Below are positions 9,624 through 18,761 of a stretch of DNA of 64,000 bases, one piece after another. This DNA comes from Robiginitomaculum sp. (GTDB taxonomy: Bacteria > Pseudomonadota > Alphaproteobacteria > Caulobacterales > Maricaulaceae): positions 485,837 through 549,836 of the forward strand of contig NVWK01000001.1 of assembly GCA_002733605.1 (NCBI GenBank). Direction: 5' to 3'. Each line of letters opens with the position of its first letter. Positions within the stretch are counted from its first letter, which is position 1. The translations under genes and the position numbers were made by a program. Under the pieces are notes generated by a model that was not told where the DNA came from, did not search any database, and worked only from the letters and a program-made list of their open reading frames with translations.

Positions 9624-12160
9624 GCATTTTACCAAACCTGACCCTTGTTGCCGATGCCCTCGGCTGGGCCGTCTTACACTCATTATGGCAAGGCGCCCTC
9701 GCCGCCATTGCGGTATGGGGATTTAGAGCCCTGACCCGCGCTGTAGTGGGCGAACGTGCCGCCGATACGCGCTATATGTTTGGTTTTCTTACACTTGTTG
9801 CCCTATTTGCAGCTTTCATCGGTACATTTTTATACTATTACAATCTCGGTGTTGCGACAGGTATACCGACAACGATACCAACACAGATCATCAATATCGA
9901 ACTTTCCAATGCTCTCCCCACAAGTGCAGGAAACCCGCTTCTACAAATCACCAGCTATACAGACGTAATCGGTGCGATTTGGGCCTTGTGTTTCATGGCC
10001 TTGGGAGCCCGTTACTTGGCGGCTTTCCGCCTTACCCATAAACTGCGCACCACCGGAACGGCTCCGCTTCCCTCAAACTGGTCCGCCCGATTTGTCGCCC
10101 TCGCCAAACAATCCGGCGTCAATGACAAGGTGTGTGGTTTTCTTTCCGAACATGTCGCCAGCCCCGTCACCTTCGGGTTTTTCAAACCGATTGTCCTGCT
10201 GCCCACATGGTTTTTCACCGGCATGAGCCCCGAGCAATGCGAAGCCGTGCTTTTGCATGAGCTTGCCCATATCCGCCGCCATGATTATCTGACCAATATC
10301 TTCCAGATACTTATCAAAACCGTATTTTTCTACCATCCGGCAGTTCAGTATATTTGTACAAATATCAATATAGACCGCGAACATGCTTGTGATGACTTAG
10401 CGGTTAATCTGACGCGCAACCCCGAAAGTCTCGCCACCGCCCTCGGCACGATCCGCATCAAGGCGGCCCGTAATGCAGGGGTTTATGCACAAATTGGCAT
10501 ATTGGGTGCCGATGACCCTGACGCGCCTATCATGCACCGCCTTAAGCGCCTGATGGGGGTCTCGACTCGGAGCCGTTCCAATGGAACCGCACGCGGGTTC
10601 GCCGCAACAGGTATGATGGTGATTACTGCAGGTCTCATGCTGGCTCTGAGCGCCACACAAAGTCAGGCCCACCCGGCGAGTGTCGAAGAATTGACGAATA
10701 AAACCAAAACCGAATCTTCGGCATCTAGCGACAAGAATAGCGATCTTAAAATTACCGGAGACGGGTATAAAGTTGTCGGCAACACATATTATCTCAAAGG
10801 CAAAAATGGCTATGGCCCGGGCATCCGGATGAAAGATGGTTATGAATATGCCTTCAAAACCGAAAACGGTAAAACATATGCTATTCGCACAGATAAAAAC
10901 GGCCAAAGCATAATCGAGAACAGTGAAAATCACACGAAAAATGCAACCGAGGCAAAACATAATTACCAATACAGCGCGAAAAAAATTGCTGGCCGTAAAT
11001 ATAAAACCAAAACCGACACGATCCAAAACATCACATACATCAATATTGATGGAAATTGGCATGATTTGGAAGGCGTTAATTTTAAGAATATGCTGCCAGC
11101 ACCACCTGTTGCACCCCTTTCTCCTATTGCGCCTATTGTGTCCATGGCTTCAAGCACGGCCATTTCTCCTATTACGCCCATTTCTCCCGTCACCCCTTTG
11201 ATACAGGGCGCACAATGGGGCACACAATGGAATGGAGCATCCACAGCCCAAGCAAAGGCGTGGCGCAAAAAAACACAGGCCACAAATCGCGAGTGGGAGC
11301 AAGAGCTCGCCGCCGATCAGGCAGAGTTTGAAAAAGAATGGGCCGAACAAATGGCCGAAAATCAACAAGACCTCACTGAAGAGCAACGTGATCTGGAAGA
11401 CAATTACGCAGAAGAGCAACGTGATCTGGAGCAAGAGTATCGTGACACCCAAGACGACATTGAAGGTACACAAAATGAGCGTGCCGAAGCACAAAGAGAA
11501 CTGGATCAGGATTTTGCTAATGAGCAAAGAGAACTGGCTCTGGAATTTTCCGCAGACCAAAGAGAGTTAGCTCAGGACAATGCCGAGCAGCAACGCGAAA
11601 TGGCACAAGAGCGTCAGGAGGCACAACGAGACTGGGCAGAAGCACGCCGCGAAGCTGTACTGGAACAGGCTGAACATCGCCGCGAAGCCGAACAAGAGGC
11701 CCGCCAACAAGCACAAGATGAAAGACAATTCGCACGTAATGAAAGACAACGTGTTCGTGATAAAGCACAACGTATTCGGGACACAGAGCAACGCGTGCGT
11801 GACAAAGAGCAACGGGCACGCGACACGAAACAACGTGTTCGTGATAAAGAACAACGCCAAAAAGACAAAAAACGCGCACGTGAATACGAAAAAATGCGCA
11901 CAAAGCTCATCCCGCTCTTGAAAGCTGAGGACTATATAAAATCCGCAAACAGCAAAGTTGAAATCAAGGTGACAGAGACCGATATTACCATTAACGGCAA
12001 AAAATTAAACGACAAGAACGGGGATAGGTATTCCAAAATTATTTCCAGATATATCAAATCTGAAGGTGCCAACATGCGCATCGCTTTCAAACCCGGATAT
12101 ATGCATGTCAGCACCAATAACAAAAACGGTCATACCTATTCTTACACACAGAAAGACTGA
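9620..12160 (+). CDS. M56 (BlaR1-like) membrane metallopeptidase with long charged helix
   Basis: This is an 846-aa zinc peptidase and signal transducer that probably cleaves the BlaI partner encoded 4 bp upstream. Several membrane helices fill residues 1-130. The gluzincin motif HELAH lies near residue 213, with DREHACDDLAV downstream supplying the third ligand region. A helix near 330 (GMMVITAGLMLALSA) leads outside the cell membrane. Residues about 494-530 are Pro-rich (PPVAPLSPIAPI). Residues 545-760 form a continuous Glu/Gln/Arg/Asp-rich helix with EEQRDLE and EQRxRDK repeats. A small basic/aromatic domain ends the protein. The beta-lactam sensor domain of true BlaR1 is absent, so the signal is unknown. 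Confidence 0.88.
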   Translation: MSILPNLTLVADALGWAVLHSLWQGALAAIAVWGFRALTRAVVGERAADTRYMFGFLTLVALFAAFIGTFLYYYNLGVATGIPTTIPTQIINIELSNALPTSAGNPLLQITSYTDVIGAIWALCFMALGARYLAAFRLTHKLRTTGTAPLPSNWSARFVALAKQSGVNDKVCGFLSEHVASPVTFGFFKPIVLLPTWFFTGMSPEQCEAVLLHELAHIRRHDYLTNIFQILIKTVFFYHPAVQYICTNINIDREHACDDLAVNLTRNPESLATALGTIRIKAARNAGVYAQIGILGADDPDAPIMHRLKRLMGVSTRSRSNGTARGFAATGMMVITAGLMLALSATQSQAHPASVEELTNKTKTESSASSDKNSDLKITGDGYKVVGNTYYLKGKNGYGPGIRMKDGYEYAFKTENGKTYAIRTDKNGQSIIENSENHTKNATEAKHNYQYSAKKIAGRKYKTKTDTIQNITYINIDGNWHDLEGVNFKNMLPAPPVAPLSPIAPIVSMASSTAISPITPISPVTPLIQGAQWGTQWNGASTAQAKAWRKKTQATNREWEQELAADQAEFEKEWAEQMAENQQDLTEEQRDLEDNYAEEQRDLEQEYRDTQDDIEGTQNERAEAQRELDQDFANEQRELALEFSADQRELAQDNAEQQREMAQERQEAQRDWAEARREAVLEQAEHRREAEQEARQQAQDERQFARNERQRVRDKAQRIRDTEQRVRDKEQRARDTKQRVRDKEQRQKDKKRAREYEKMRTKLIPLLKAEDYIKSANSKVEIKVTETDITINGKKLNDKNGDRYSKIISRYIKSEGANMRIAFKPGYMHVSTNNKNGHTYSYTQKD
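11748..11848 (+). repeat. Tandem coding repeats in the M56 C-terminal helix
   Basis: The EQRxRDK helix is encoded by near-identical units. CAACGTGTTCGTGATAAA occurs exactly twice (around 11748 and 11831), with diverged copies between. The unit is about 21 bp, or seven codons, in keeping with a heptad helix that grows or shrinks by slippage or unequal recombination. Confidence 0.75.
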
Positions 12161-12211
12161 TAATTTCGCCCTTCTAATATAACCCCCCATACACAACCAA
12201 AGACACACATA

Positions 12212-14275
12212 ATGAAAAATTTTAAAACCTCGCTTTTGAGTGGGCTCGTCGCCTTCACCCTAAATTCTACAAGCACCGCCTTCGCTCAGGAAACAACCAC
12301 CGGAACAAATGGCACCCTGTACGAACCCGCTTATTTTAGCCAGTATGCGCCGCGCACAGCCCTCGACATGATCAATCACATTCCGGGATTCTCGCTTCAG
12401 TTTGGAGACAACCGGCGCGGGCTTGGTCAAGGCGGCGCCAATATTATCATTAATGGAGCCCGCATTACCGGCAAGACCAACCCACGCGACCAGCTTTCCG
12501 CGATCACAGCTCCCAATGTCGTCAAAATTGAAATTGTTGACGGCGCCTCCCTCGATATTCCCGGCCTGTCCGGACAAGTCGCCAATATCACAACCATGAC
12601 CACAGGCATAAGCGGCACATGGGAATGGAACCCGGAATTCCGAAAAGGCCTTGAAGCAAATTACGGACAAGGCTCAGTGACAATCTCTGGAGAGAGCGGA
12701 AATTTATCCTATTCAGCAACCCTTAAAAGCAGGTCTTTTCGTAATGGCCACCGTGGGCTAGAGCGGCAAATCGCTGCTGACGGCACAGTCTTCGAACACC
12801 GCGATGAAGACGGCCAATATTATGGAGATCGCCCCAGTATTGCCACCAATTTCACCTGGAAACCAAAACCGGATCATATTGGTAATCTGAACCTTGAGTA
12901 CGCGCTCGAAAATTTCAATGGCCGACAAATTTCTCTCCAAACCGCCCTAACCCCTCGTGGAAGTAATGATCAAACCTTGTTTTCAGATGCGGAAGACGAA
13001 AAGAATTATGAAGCCGGCGGAGATTATGAATTCCCTACGGGTCCCGGAAAATTAAAACTCATCGGGTTTTATAGATACGAAACCTCTCCGAGCGTCTCCC
13101 GTTTTGACGTATTTGGCCCAACCGGCCAGACAGAAGGTGATCGTTACAATAGCCTTGCAAACGAAGCCGAAGCCATTTTGCGGTCCGAATATTCCTGGAG
13201 TCCTAAATCGGGGCGAGATTGGCAGCTTGGTATTGAGGGCGCTTTCAATTATCTGGACATCACGGCCAGCCTGTTTGAATACGATCCTGCAACACAGATT
13301 TTCGTACAGGATTTCGATCTGGAAGGGGCCAATTCCCGCGTCGAAGAAAAGCGCGCAGAAACCACCCTGACCCATACCCGCACCCTATCACCCAAATGGG
13401 ATATTCAGGCCTCAATCGGGGTTGAATATTCTGAAATATCCCAAACCGGAGATACCAATCTCGTGCGCGATTTCATGCGTCCGAAAGGGTTCGTCAGCAC
13501 AACCTATAAACCGGGCAGCTCTCTCACCATTCGCACTAAAATCGAACGGGAAGTTGGCCAGCTCAATTTCTTCGACTTCATATCCTCTGTTAGTCTTCAA
13601 GATAATTTGAACCGCACAGGAAATGCGAATTTAGTACCGGAACAGAGCTGGCTTGGCGAAATAGAATTCGATAAAAAATTCGGGCAAGGCAATACCTTCA
13701 AAGCCAGATTTTACGGCGAACTTATTTCCGATCTTGTTGACCGTATTCCGGTCGGCTTTGACGGGGACGCCGTTGGCAATATTGACAGCGCTCATAGATA
13801 TGGCGTTGATTTATCTGCCACGGTTAAAGGCGACCAATGGGGCTGGAACGGTACACAACTCGATTTGACACTGGATTTACGCCAGTCCTCCGTTGAAGAC
13901 CCGCTACTGTTCTTTTCCCGCCGTCTGAATAATGATAAGAAATCTTTTGCACTTGCAGTGTTCCGTCACGATATTCCCGATACAAATTGGGCCTATGGCG
14001 GTTTTTATGAGCGATATTTGCAAACAGGTTCGTATCGCCTCAGCACAATATCACAGTACACATTTTCCAAAGGATTTGGCAGCGTATTCATCGAACATAA
14101 AGACGTATTCGGACTGAAAGTTAAGGCCAGCGCCCGCAATATTTTAAACGGAACAGATGATTTTCGCAGAGAAGTTTATGATAATCGTCGAGACATTGGC
14201 CAGCTTGAGCGTATCGAAGATCGCTCTCGGGAATTTGGAGTATTTTACCGTCTCGAAATTAGCGGTGCATTTTAA
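12212..14275 (+). CDS. TonB-dependent receptor-like outer membrane protein, copy 1
   Basis: This 687-aa outer membrane protein has a signal peptide (residues 1-25, ending TSTAFA). Its plug-like domain runs over residues 40-135 and includes PRTALDMINHIPGFSLQFGD, RRGLGQGGANIIINGARITG and VVKIEIVDGASLDIPGLSGQ. A long beta-barrel with alternating aromatic strands follows. No clear TonB box was found. The substrate is unknown. It starts 51 bp after the M56 gene and is followed by a paralog of nearly identical length, so both may be controlled by the BlaI-M56 pair. The barrel ends FYRLEISGAF, with the terminal Phe expected of outer membrane proteins. Confidence 0.85.
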   Translation: MKNFKTSLLSGLVAFTLNSTSTAFAQETTTGTNGTLYEPAYFSQYAPRTALDMINHIPGFSLQFGDNRRGLGQGGANIIINGARITGKTNPRDQLSAITAPNVVKIEIVDGASLDIPGLSGQVANITTMTTGISGTWEWNPEFRKGLEANYGQGSVTISGESGNLSYSATLKSRSFRNGHRGLERQIAADGTVFEHRDEDGQYYGDRPSIATNFTWKPKPDHIGNLNLEYALENFNGRQISLQTALTPRGSNDQTLFSDAEDEKNYEAGGDYEFPTGPGKLKLIGFYRYETSPSVSRFDVFGPTGQTEGDRYNSLANEAEAILRSEYSWSPKSGRDWQLGIEGAFNYLDITASLFEYDPATQIFVQDFDLEGANSRVEEKRAETTLTHTRTLSPKWDIQASIGVEYSEISQTGDTNLVRDFMRPKGFVSTTYKPGSSLTIRTKIEREVGQLNFFDFISSVSLQDNLNRTGNANLVPEQSWLGEIEFDKKFGQGNTFKARFYGELISDLVDRIPVGFDGDAVGNIDSAHRYGVDLSATVKGDQWGWNGTQLDLTLDLRQSSVEDPLLFFSRRLNNDKKSFALAVFRHDIPDTNWAYGGFYERYLQTGSYRLSTISQYTFSKGFGSVFIEHKDVFGLKVKASARNILNGTDDFRREVYDNRRDIGQLERIEDRSREFGVFYRLEISGAF

Positions 14276-14286
14276 ACATCTGTAAA

Positions 14287-14393
14287 GCCTCTCACATTAC
14301 ATGTTTGTCATGTATGCGGACTTGAAGCCCGCTAGCAGACACAGTAGGACATGAGCGGAGTTTACGCTAACATGTAATTGCACTTACAGAGGC
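14287..14393 (+). promoter_or_regulatory. Structured leader between the two TonB receptor genes
   Basis: The segment is bounded by inverted repeats: GCCTCT and ATTACATG on the left (14287-14303) match CATGTAAT and AGAGGC on the right (14371-14393). Inside the left end is a perfect dyad TACATG-TTTGT-CATGTA (14298-14314). The centre holds a short GCGG/CCGC hairpin. The right arm ends 10 bp before the ATG of the second receptor. It could be an attenuator, an operator cluster or an intercistronic RNA structure. Confidence 0.45.
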
Positions 14394-14403
14394 CGGATTT
14401 AAA

Positions 14404-16470
14404 ATGCTGAAAACACCCCTCTTGCTCGGCGTTGCTCTCATGTCTATTCACAGTTTTAGCTACGCCCAAGAGACAGTTTCACTTGAAACCTCCACCGAAT
14501 CACCCATGCAATCATCAGGGCAATCCGATGTATATATGCGCGCAGACTTCGACGAATATGTGCCACGTACAGCCTCTGATATGGTCTCGCGCATTCCGGG
14601 GTTCACGATTAACGGCGGCGGCAATAATAACAATCGCGGCCTTGGACAAGGCGGTGCCAACATCCTGATTAACGGCGCGCGCATTTCAGGTAAAAGCATT
14701 GGCCCCAGAACCGCCCTCTCCCGCATCCCGGCAAGCGCAGTGGTTCGCATTGAAATCCTTGATGGAACTTCGCTTGATATTCCGGGCCTGTCTGGAAAAG
14801 TTGCCAACATCGTCACAACAAATATAGGCCTGTCCGGCAGTTGGCGCTATACGGCTGAATTTCAACACAGATCCAAAGCAAATCTCTTGGGATTCGAAGC
14901 GTCAGTTACCGACAGTATAGGACCATTTGAATATACGCTTTCCGCAAAAAATGACCCGTTCCGCAACACGGCCCCCGGCCCCGAAGATGCTTTTGATGCA
15001 GACGGTAATCTAAAAGAACACCGCGACGAACTTGCCTTTTTCTTTAGAGATCGCCCCTCCGTTTCCGTCGATCTCACCTATGCCCCGGACAACGGACATA
15101 TCGGGCATCTAAACGCCCAGTATCAGTTGATGAATTTTCGCACCAGCGACCACTCACGCCACACAGCCATCAGCGCCCTTGGCGAAACCGGCGTGCGCCT
15201 GTCCGACAGCGGTGAAGACGAATGGAATATGGAAATAGGGGCTGATTACGCTCTTGATCTTGGGCCCGGGAATTTAAAACTCATTAGTATTTGGCGACAC
15301 GAAGACAGTGAAAACAACAGTGTATTCCAAAGTTTTTCCACAACGGATATCCCTTTTACATCCACATATGACCAGATCACTCTGGAGGGGGAAACGATTG
15401 GCCGCGCCGAATATTTTGTCAAACAAAATGAAAAACATGATTGGCAATTCGCCGTAGAAGGCGCTTTCAACTTTCTTGATCGCAGCTCGATTTTAAACGA
15501 ATCCGATCAACCCCTCCCCGACCTTGACGCCTCCCGCGTTGAGGAAAAACGCGCAGAAGCCAACATCACCCATGGCTGGAAACTCACGGACAATCTTAAT
15601 CTGCAAGCCTCCGCCAGCATTGAATATTCCCAGCTGTCCCAAACGGGGCAAGCCGGAAAAGTACGTGAATTTATCCGCCCGAAAGGGTTCATCTCGGCCA
15701 GCTATTCTCCGTCCGATACATTTACAGTCTTGACCAAAATCGAGCGCCGCGTTGGTCAACTTAATTTCAATACCTTTGTCAGCACGGTTGATTTGTCAGA
15801 CGACTTAAAAAATCTGGGCAATCCAGATATTGTTCCGCCCCAGTTCTGGAGCGGCAAACTACAGTTTGAAAAACAATGGCCAAACGGCATCTCCGGCACC
15901 CTAAAATTTTATGGCCGGGAAATAGAAGATTTTGTCGACCGTATTGCCGTCCCCGGCGGCGACGCGCCCGGCAATATTGACACAGCCAGTCTTTACGGCA
16001 CCGAGTTGGTCGGCACGATTGAGCTGGATAAATTTGGCCTAAGGGGCATGCAATTTGATACGAAAATAGATGTCCGCAACTCTTTTATCATCGATCCATT
16101 TACAGGCATCGAACGTCGTCTAAGCAATCATAAAGTCAGTACCTACGAATTTAAACTGCGCCACGACATTCCCGATACAGATATGGCTTGGAGTATTTTT
16201 GTAGAAAACAGACGTAATTCAACCGACTTCCGATTTGACCGGACTTCACATTTCACCCGTGGACAACCTTTTGTCGCCCTTAACATCGAGCACAAAAATA
16301 TACTCGGGCTAAAAGTTTCAGCCTTTATGCGAAATGCACTGTCACAGGATAATAATTTTACACGTAGTTTTTGGGATGGCAGTCGCGCAGACGGTATTTT
16401 CGAAGGCTCGGAAATTCGTGTACGTAATCAGGCTCCCCGCTTTGGTATCAACATTTCTGGCACGATTTAA
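14404..16470 (+). CDS. TonB-dependent receptor-like outer membrane protein, copy 2
   Basis: This 688-aa paralog of the preceding gene has the same layout: a signal peptide (ending HSFSYA), plug segments (PRTASDMVSRIPGFTINGGG, RGLGQGGANILINGARISGK, SLDIPGLSGKVANIV) and a barrel. Shared blocks such as SRVEEKRAE, SYSPSDTFTVLTKIERRVGQ-like and FRHDIPDT/RHDIPDT show that the two arose by tandem duplication and diverged. The plug has an extra Asn/Gly run (GGGNNNN) not found in copy 1. The C-terminus ends in ISGTI rather than an aromatic residue. Having two related receptors side by side suggests related but distinct ligands or a heteromeric role. Confidence 0.83.
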   Translation: MLKTPLLLGVALMSIHSFSYAQETVSLETSTESPMQSSGQSDVYMRADFDEYVPRTASDMVSRIPGFTINGGGNNNNRGLGQGGANILINGARISGKSIGPRTALSRIPASAVVRIEILDGTSLDIPGLSGKVANIVTTNIGLSGSWRYTAEFQHRSKANLLGFEASVTDSIGPFEYTLSAKNDPFRNTAPGPEDAFDADGNLKEHRDELAFFFRDRPSVSVDLTYAPDNGHIGHLNAQYQLMNFRTSDHSRHTAISALGETGVRLSDSGEDEWNMEIGADYALDLGPGNLKLISIWRHEDSENNSVFQSFSTTDIPFTSTYDQITLEGETIGRAEYFVKQNEKHDWQFAVEGAFNFLDRSSILNESDQPLPDLDASRVEEKRAEANITHGWKLTDNLNLQASASIEYSQLSQTGQAGKVREFIRPKGFISASYSPSDTFTVLTKIERRVGQLNFNTFVSTVDLSDDLKNLGNPDIVPPQFWSGKLQFEKQWPNGISGTLKFYGREIEDFVDRIAVPGGDAPGNIDTASLYGTELVGTIELDKFGLRGMQFDTKIDVRNSFIIDPFTGIERRLSNHKVSTYEFKLRHDIPDTDMAWSIFVENRRNSTDFRFDRTSHFTRGQPFVALNIEHKNILGLKVSAFMRNALSQDNNFTRSFWDGSRADGIFEGSEIRVRNQAPRFGINISGTI

Positions 16471-16507
16471 AAAACGAACCTGCTAAACGCTAATAAATAC
16501 AGTCTTG

Positions 16508-17863
16508 CTAGTAAATACAATCCTGATAGGCGCGTAGAATATCGCCGTCCCATTCCCCATTGTATTTTTCGATTAAGATATCGGCATTGCTTTTGCCGCT
16601 CTCGGCCATTTGATCCAGATCATTGAGGAAAATTGTTTCCAACTCCCCGTGCCCGTTAAATTGCTGGCGTGCTTTCAAGCCTGTGCGGGATAAGCCCAGC
16701 GCAATCTTGACCAAGTCTTGTAAAGTCTGGTTTCGAAATTTGGTTTGCAACCCGTATTTTGGCACGTCATTACGCATCTGGTCACGTTCTTCTTCGCTCC
16801 AGTCCTTGACCCAATCCCACGCCGCATCCAGCGCCACTTGATCATAAAGCAACCCAACCCAAAAAGCAGGCATCGCACATAACTGGTTCCACGGCCCTGT
16901 ATCCGCGCCGCGCATTTCCAAAAACTGCTTTAAGCGCACCTCGGGGAAAATCGTCGAAATATGATCTTCAAAATCACCCATATGGGGCTTTTCACCCGGC
17001 AATGTAGAGAGATTGCCATCCAGGAAATCACGAAAGCTTAACCCGGACGCATCAAGATAATCTTCGCCGCGATGCACAAAATACATCGGCACATCCAGTG
17101 CATAATCTACATATTGCTCGAACCCGAAACCGTCCTCAAAAGCAAAAGGCAACATGCCCGTGCGGGCCGCATCCGTATCCAGCCAAATCCGCGAGCGGTA
17201 GCTTTTATATCCGTTGAGCTTTCCGTCTGTGAACGGCGAATTGGCAAACAGGGCTGTCGCCAGCGGTTGCAAGGCAAGGCTCACCCGCATTTTTTTCACC
17301 ATGTCCGCTTCTGATGAAAAATCGAGATTGGTTTGAACCGTACAGGTTCTAAACATCATCTCGCGGCCAAGAGATCCGACTTTGGGCATATAAGCCCGCA
17401 TAATTTTGTAACGCCCTTTGGGCATGATCGGCACATCATCCAGCTTCGTATCCGGCCTGAACCCTAGAGATAGGAATCCGGCGCCAATTTCGTCAGCCAC
17501 CTCTTTCACTTCACGCAAATGCCGGCTTACTTCCCCACAAGTCTGGTGAATGCTCTCAAGCGGCGCACCTGACAACTCGAACTGCCCGCCCGGCTCTAGT
17601 GACACCGAAGCCCCATCGCGTGTGAGGGCGATCAAATACCCGTTCTCGACAACAGGCTCCCAATCAAATTTCTGCAAGCCTTCCAGCATAGCCAGAATGC
17701 CCGTATCACCGTCATAAGCCAGAGGTTTCAAGCTTTCCAGATTATAGCCAATCTTCTCGTGCTCGGTCCCGATACGCCAGTCCGCTTTCAGCTTACTGCC
17801 CGCAGCCAAATGAGCGATCATTTGCGCTTTATCTTCAATCATTGGATACGACTTACCCGCCAT
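16508..17863 (-). CDS. gshA: Glutamate-cysteine ligase, plant/alphaproteobacterial type
   Basis: This cytoplasmic enzyme makes gamma-glutamylcysteine from glutamate, cysteine and ATP, the first step of glutathione synthesis. The 451-aa product belongs to the class shared by plants and alphaproteobacteria. Diagnostic segments are WRIGTEHEKIGY (residues 30-42), VSLEPGGQFELSGAPL (about 90-105), GRYKIMRAYMPKVG and FRTCTVQTNLDFSSE. A TTG adds one codon, but AGGAGG is placed 5 nt before the ATG at 17863, which I take as the start. It lies 108 bp downstream of rsmE on the same strand, a linkage common in this class. Confidence 0.95.
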   Translation of the reverse strand: MAGKSYPMIEDKAQMIAHLAAGSKLKADWRIGTEHEKIGYNLESLKPLAYDGDTGILAMLEGLQKFDWEPVVENGYLIALTRDGASVSLEPGGQFELSGAPLESIHQTCGEVSRHLREVKEVADEIGAGFLSLGFRPDTKLDDVPIMPKGRYKIMRAYMPKVGSLGREMMFRTCTVQTNLDFSSEADMVKKMRVSLALQPLATALFANSPFTDGKLNGYKSYRSRIWLDTDAARTGMLPFAFEDGFGFEQYVDYALDVPMYFVHRGEDYLDASGLSFRDFLDGNLSTLPGEKPHMGDFEDHISTIFPEVRLKQFLEMRGADTGPWNQLCAMPAFWVGLLYDQVALDAAWDWVKDWSEEERDQMRNDVPKYGLQTKFRNQTLQDLVKIALGLSRTGLKARQQFNGHGELETIFLNDLDQMAESGKSNADILIEKYNGEWDGDILRAYQDCIY

Positions 17864-17971
17864 CAAACCCTCCTCATGGAGTATTTTATGTAGGGGATGC
17901 CAAAGCAGAAAACAAGGCGTTCACGAGAATGTGTGCCATTCATTTTCTACATACCCATTATGAGCCTAAAA

Positions 17972-18700
17972 TTACCAATCCCCGCTCACGGCCTGCCACA
18001 ATGACAGCGTTGCCAATGCCGCCGTATCGGCCCGTAAAATACGTGGCCCCAAACTGATCGGAGTGACAAACGGTTTGGAGCGTAAAAGCGCGCGCTCCTC
18101 GGGCGTAAACCCACCTTCAGGCCCGATAAGAATAGCGCATGGGGCTTTGATAGAGGCCAAAGCCTGTACCGCAGGGGCCGCGTCCCCGGCCTCATCGGCA
18201 AAAACAAGCCTACGGCCCGCATCCCATTCATCCAGTAAAGTCTGTAACTTCAAAGGATCGCGGATTTGCGGCAAATCAAGGCGCTCCGTCTGTTCTGCCG
18301 CTTCAATAATTTGCGCCGACATTTTATCCATACGAATTTTGGAAGTAGTACGGGCCGTAATCACCGGCTGGAGCAACGCAATTCCCAATTCGGTCGCTTT
18401 TTCAACAATGAAACTGTTACGCGTTTTTTTGATCGGCGCAAACAACAACCATATATCAGGCCCGGCACTGGCTGTACGCAACTGTTCAAGCACCGTAATC
18501 TCCACCCTACGTTTGCTAAGAGATGACAATTCTGCAAGCCATTCACCCGCCCCGTCTGCAAACACCCGTATTTTGTCACCCTCTACTTTACGCAAAACCG
18601 TGCCCAGATAGTGGGCTTGGGATTGGTCGAGATTTATGCACCCGCCCGCCACCAAACTCTCGACCACATACAAACGTGGCAATATTCCAAAATCTCTCAT
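17972..18700 (-). CDS. rsmE: 16S rRNA (uracil-1498-N3)-methyltransferase
   Basis: RsmE methylates N3 of U1498 in 16S rRNA using SAM. The roughly 242-aa product has an N-terminal PUA-like domain and a C-terminal SPOUT (trefoil-knot) domain. Knot motifs are AILIGPEGGFTPEERAL and ISLGPRILRADTAALATLSL. A GTG at 18712 would add four residues; the ATG at 18700 (MRDFGILPRLYV) looks more natural. It is transcribed ahead of gshA and is divergent from ubiA. Confidence 0.94.
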   Translation of the reverse strand: MRDFGILPRLYVVESLVAGGCINLDQSQAHYLGTVLRKVEGDKIRVFADGAGEWLAELSSLSKRRVEITVLEQLRTASAGPDIWLLFAPIKKTRNSFIVEKATELGIALLQPVITARTTSKIRMDKMSAQIIEAAEQTERLDLPQIRDPLKLQTLLDEWDAGRRLVFADEAGDAAPAVQALASIKAPCAILIGPEGGFTPEERALLRSKPFVTPISLGPRILRADTAALATLSLWQAVSGDW

Positions 18701-18761
18701 ATTATTTTCCACTCACCTACAGCCCTTGTATATATAACCCCTTCGGCGTAATCACCCCCTA

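Noticed and set aside
11748..11848. CRISPR-like repeats
   Set aside because: The repeats are in-frame heptad codons of a coding sequence with no unique spacers of constant length.
11150..11903. Open frames opposite the M56 rod region
   Set aside because: They arise from the repeated Glu/Gln/Arg codons of the rod and give Leu/Phe- or Ser/Cys-rich products without ribosome sites.
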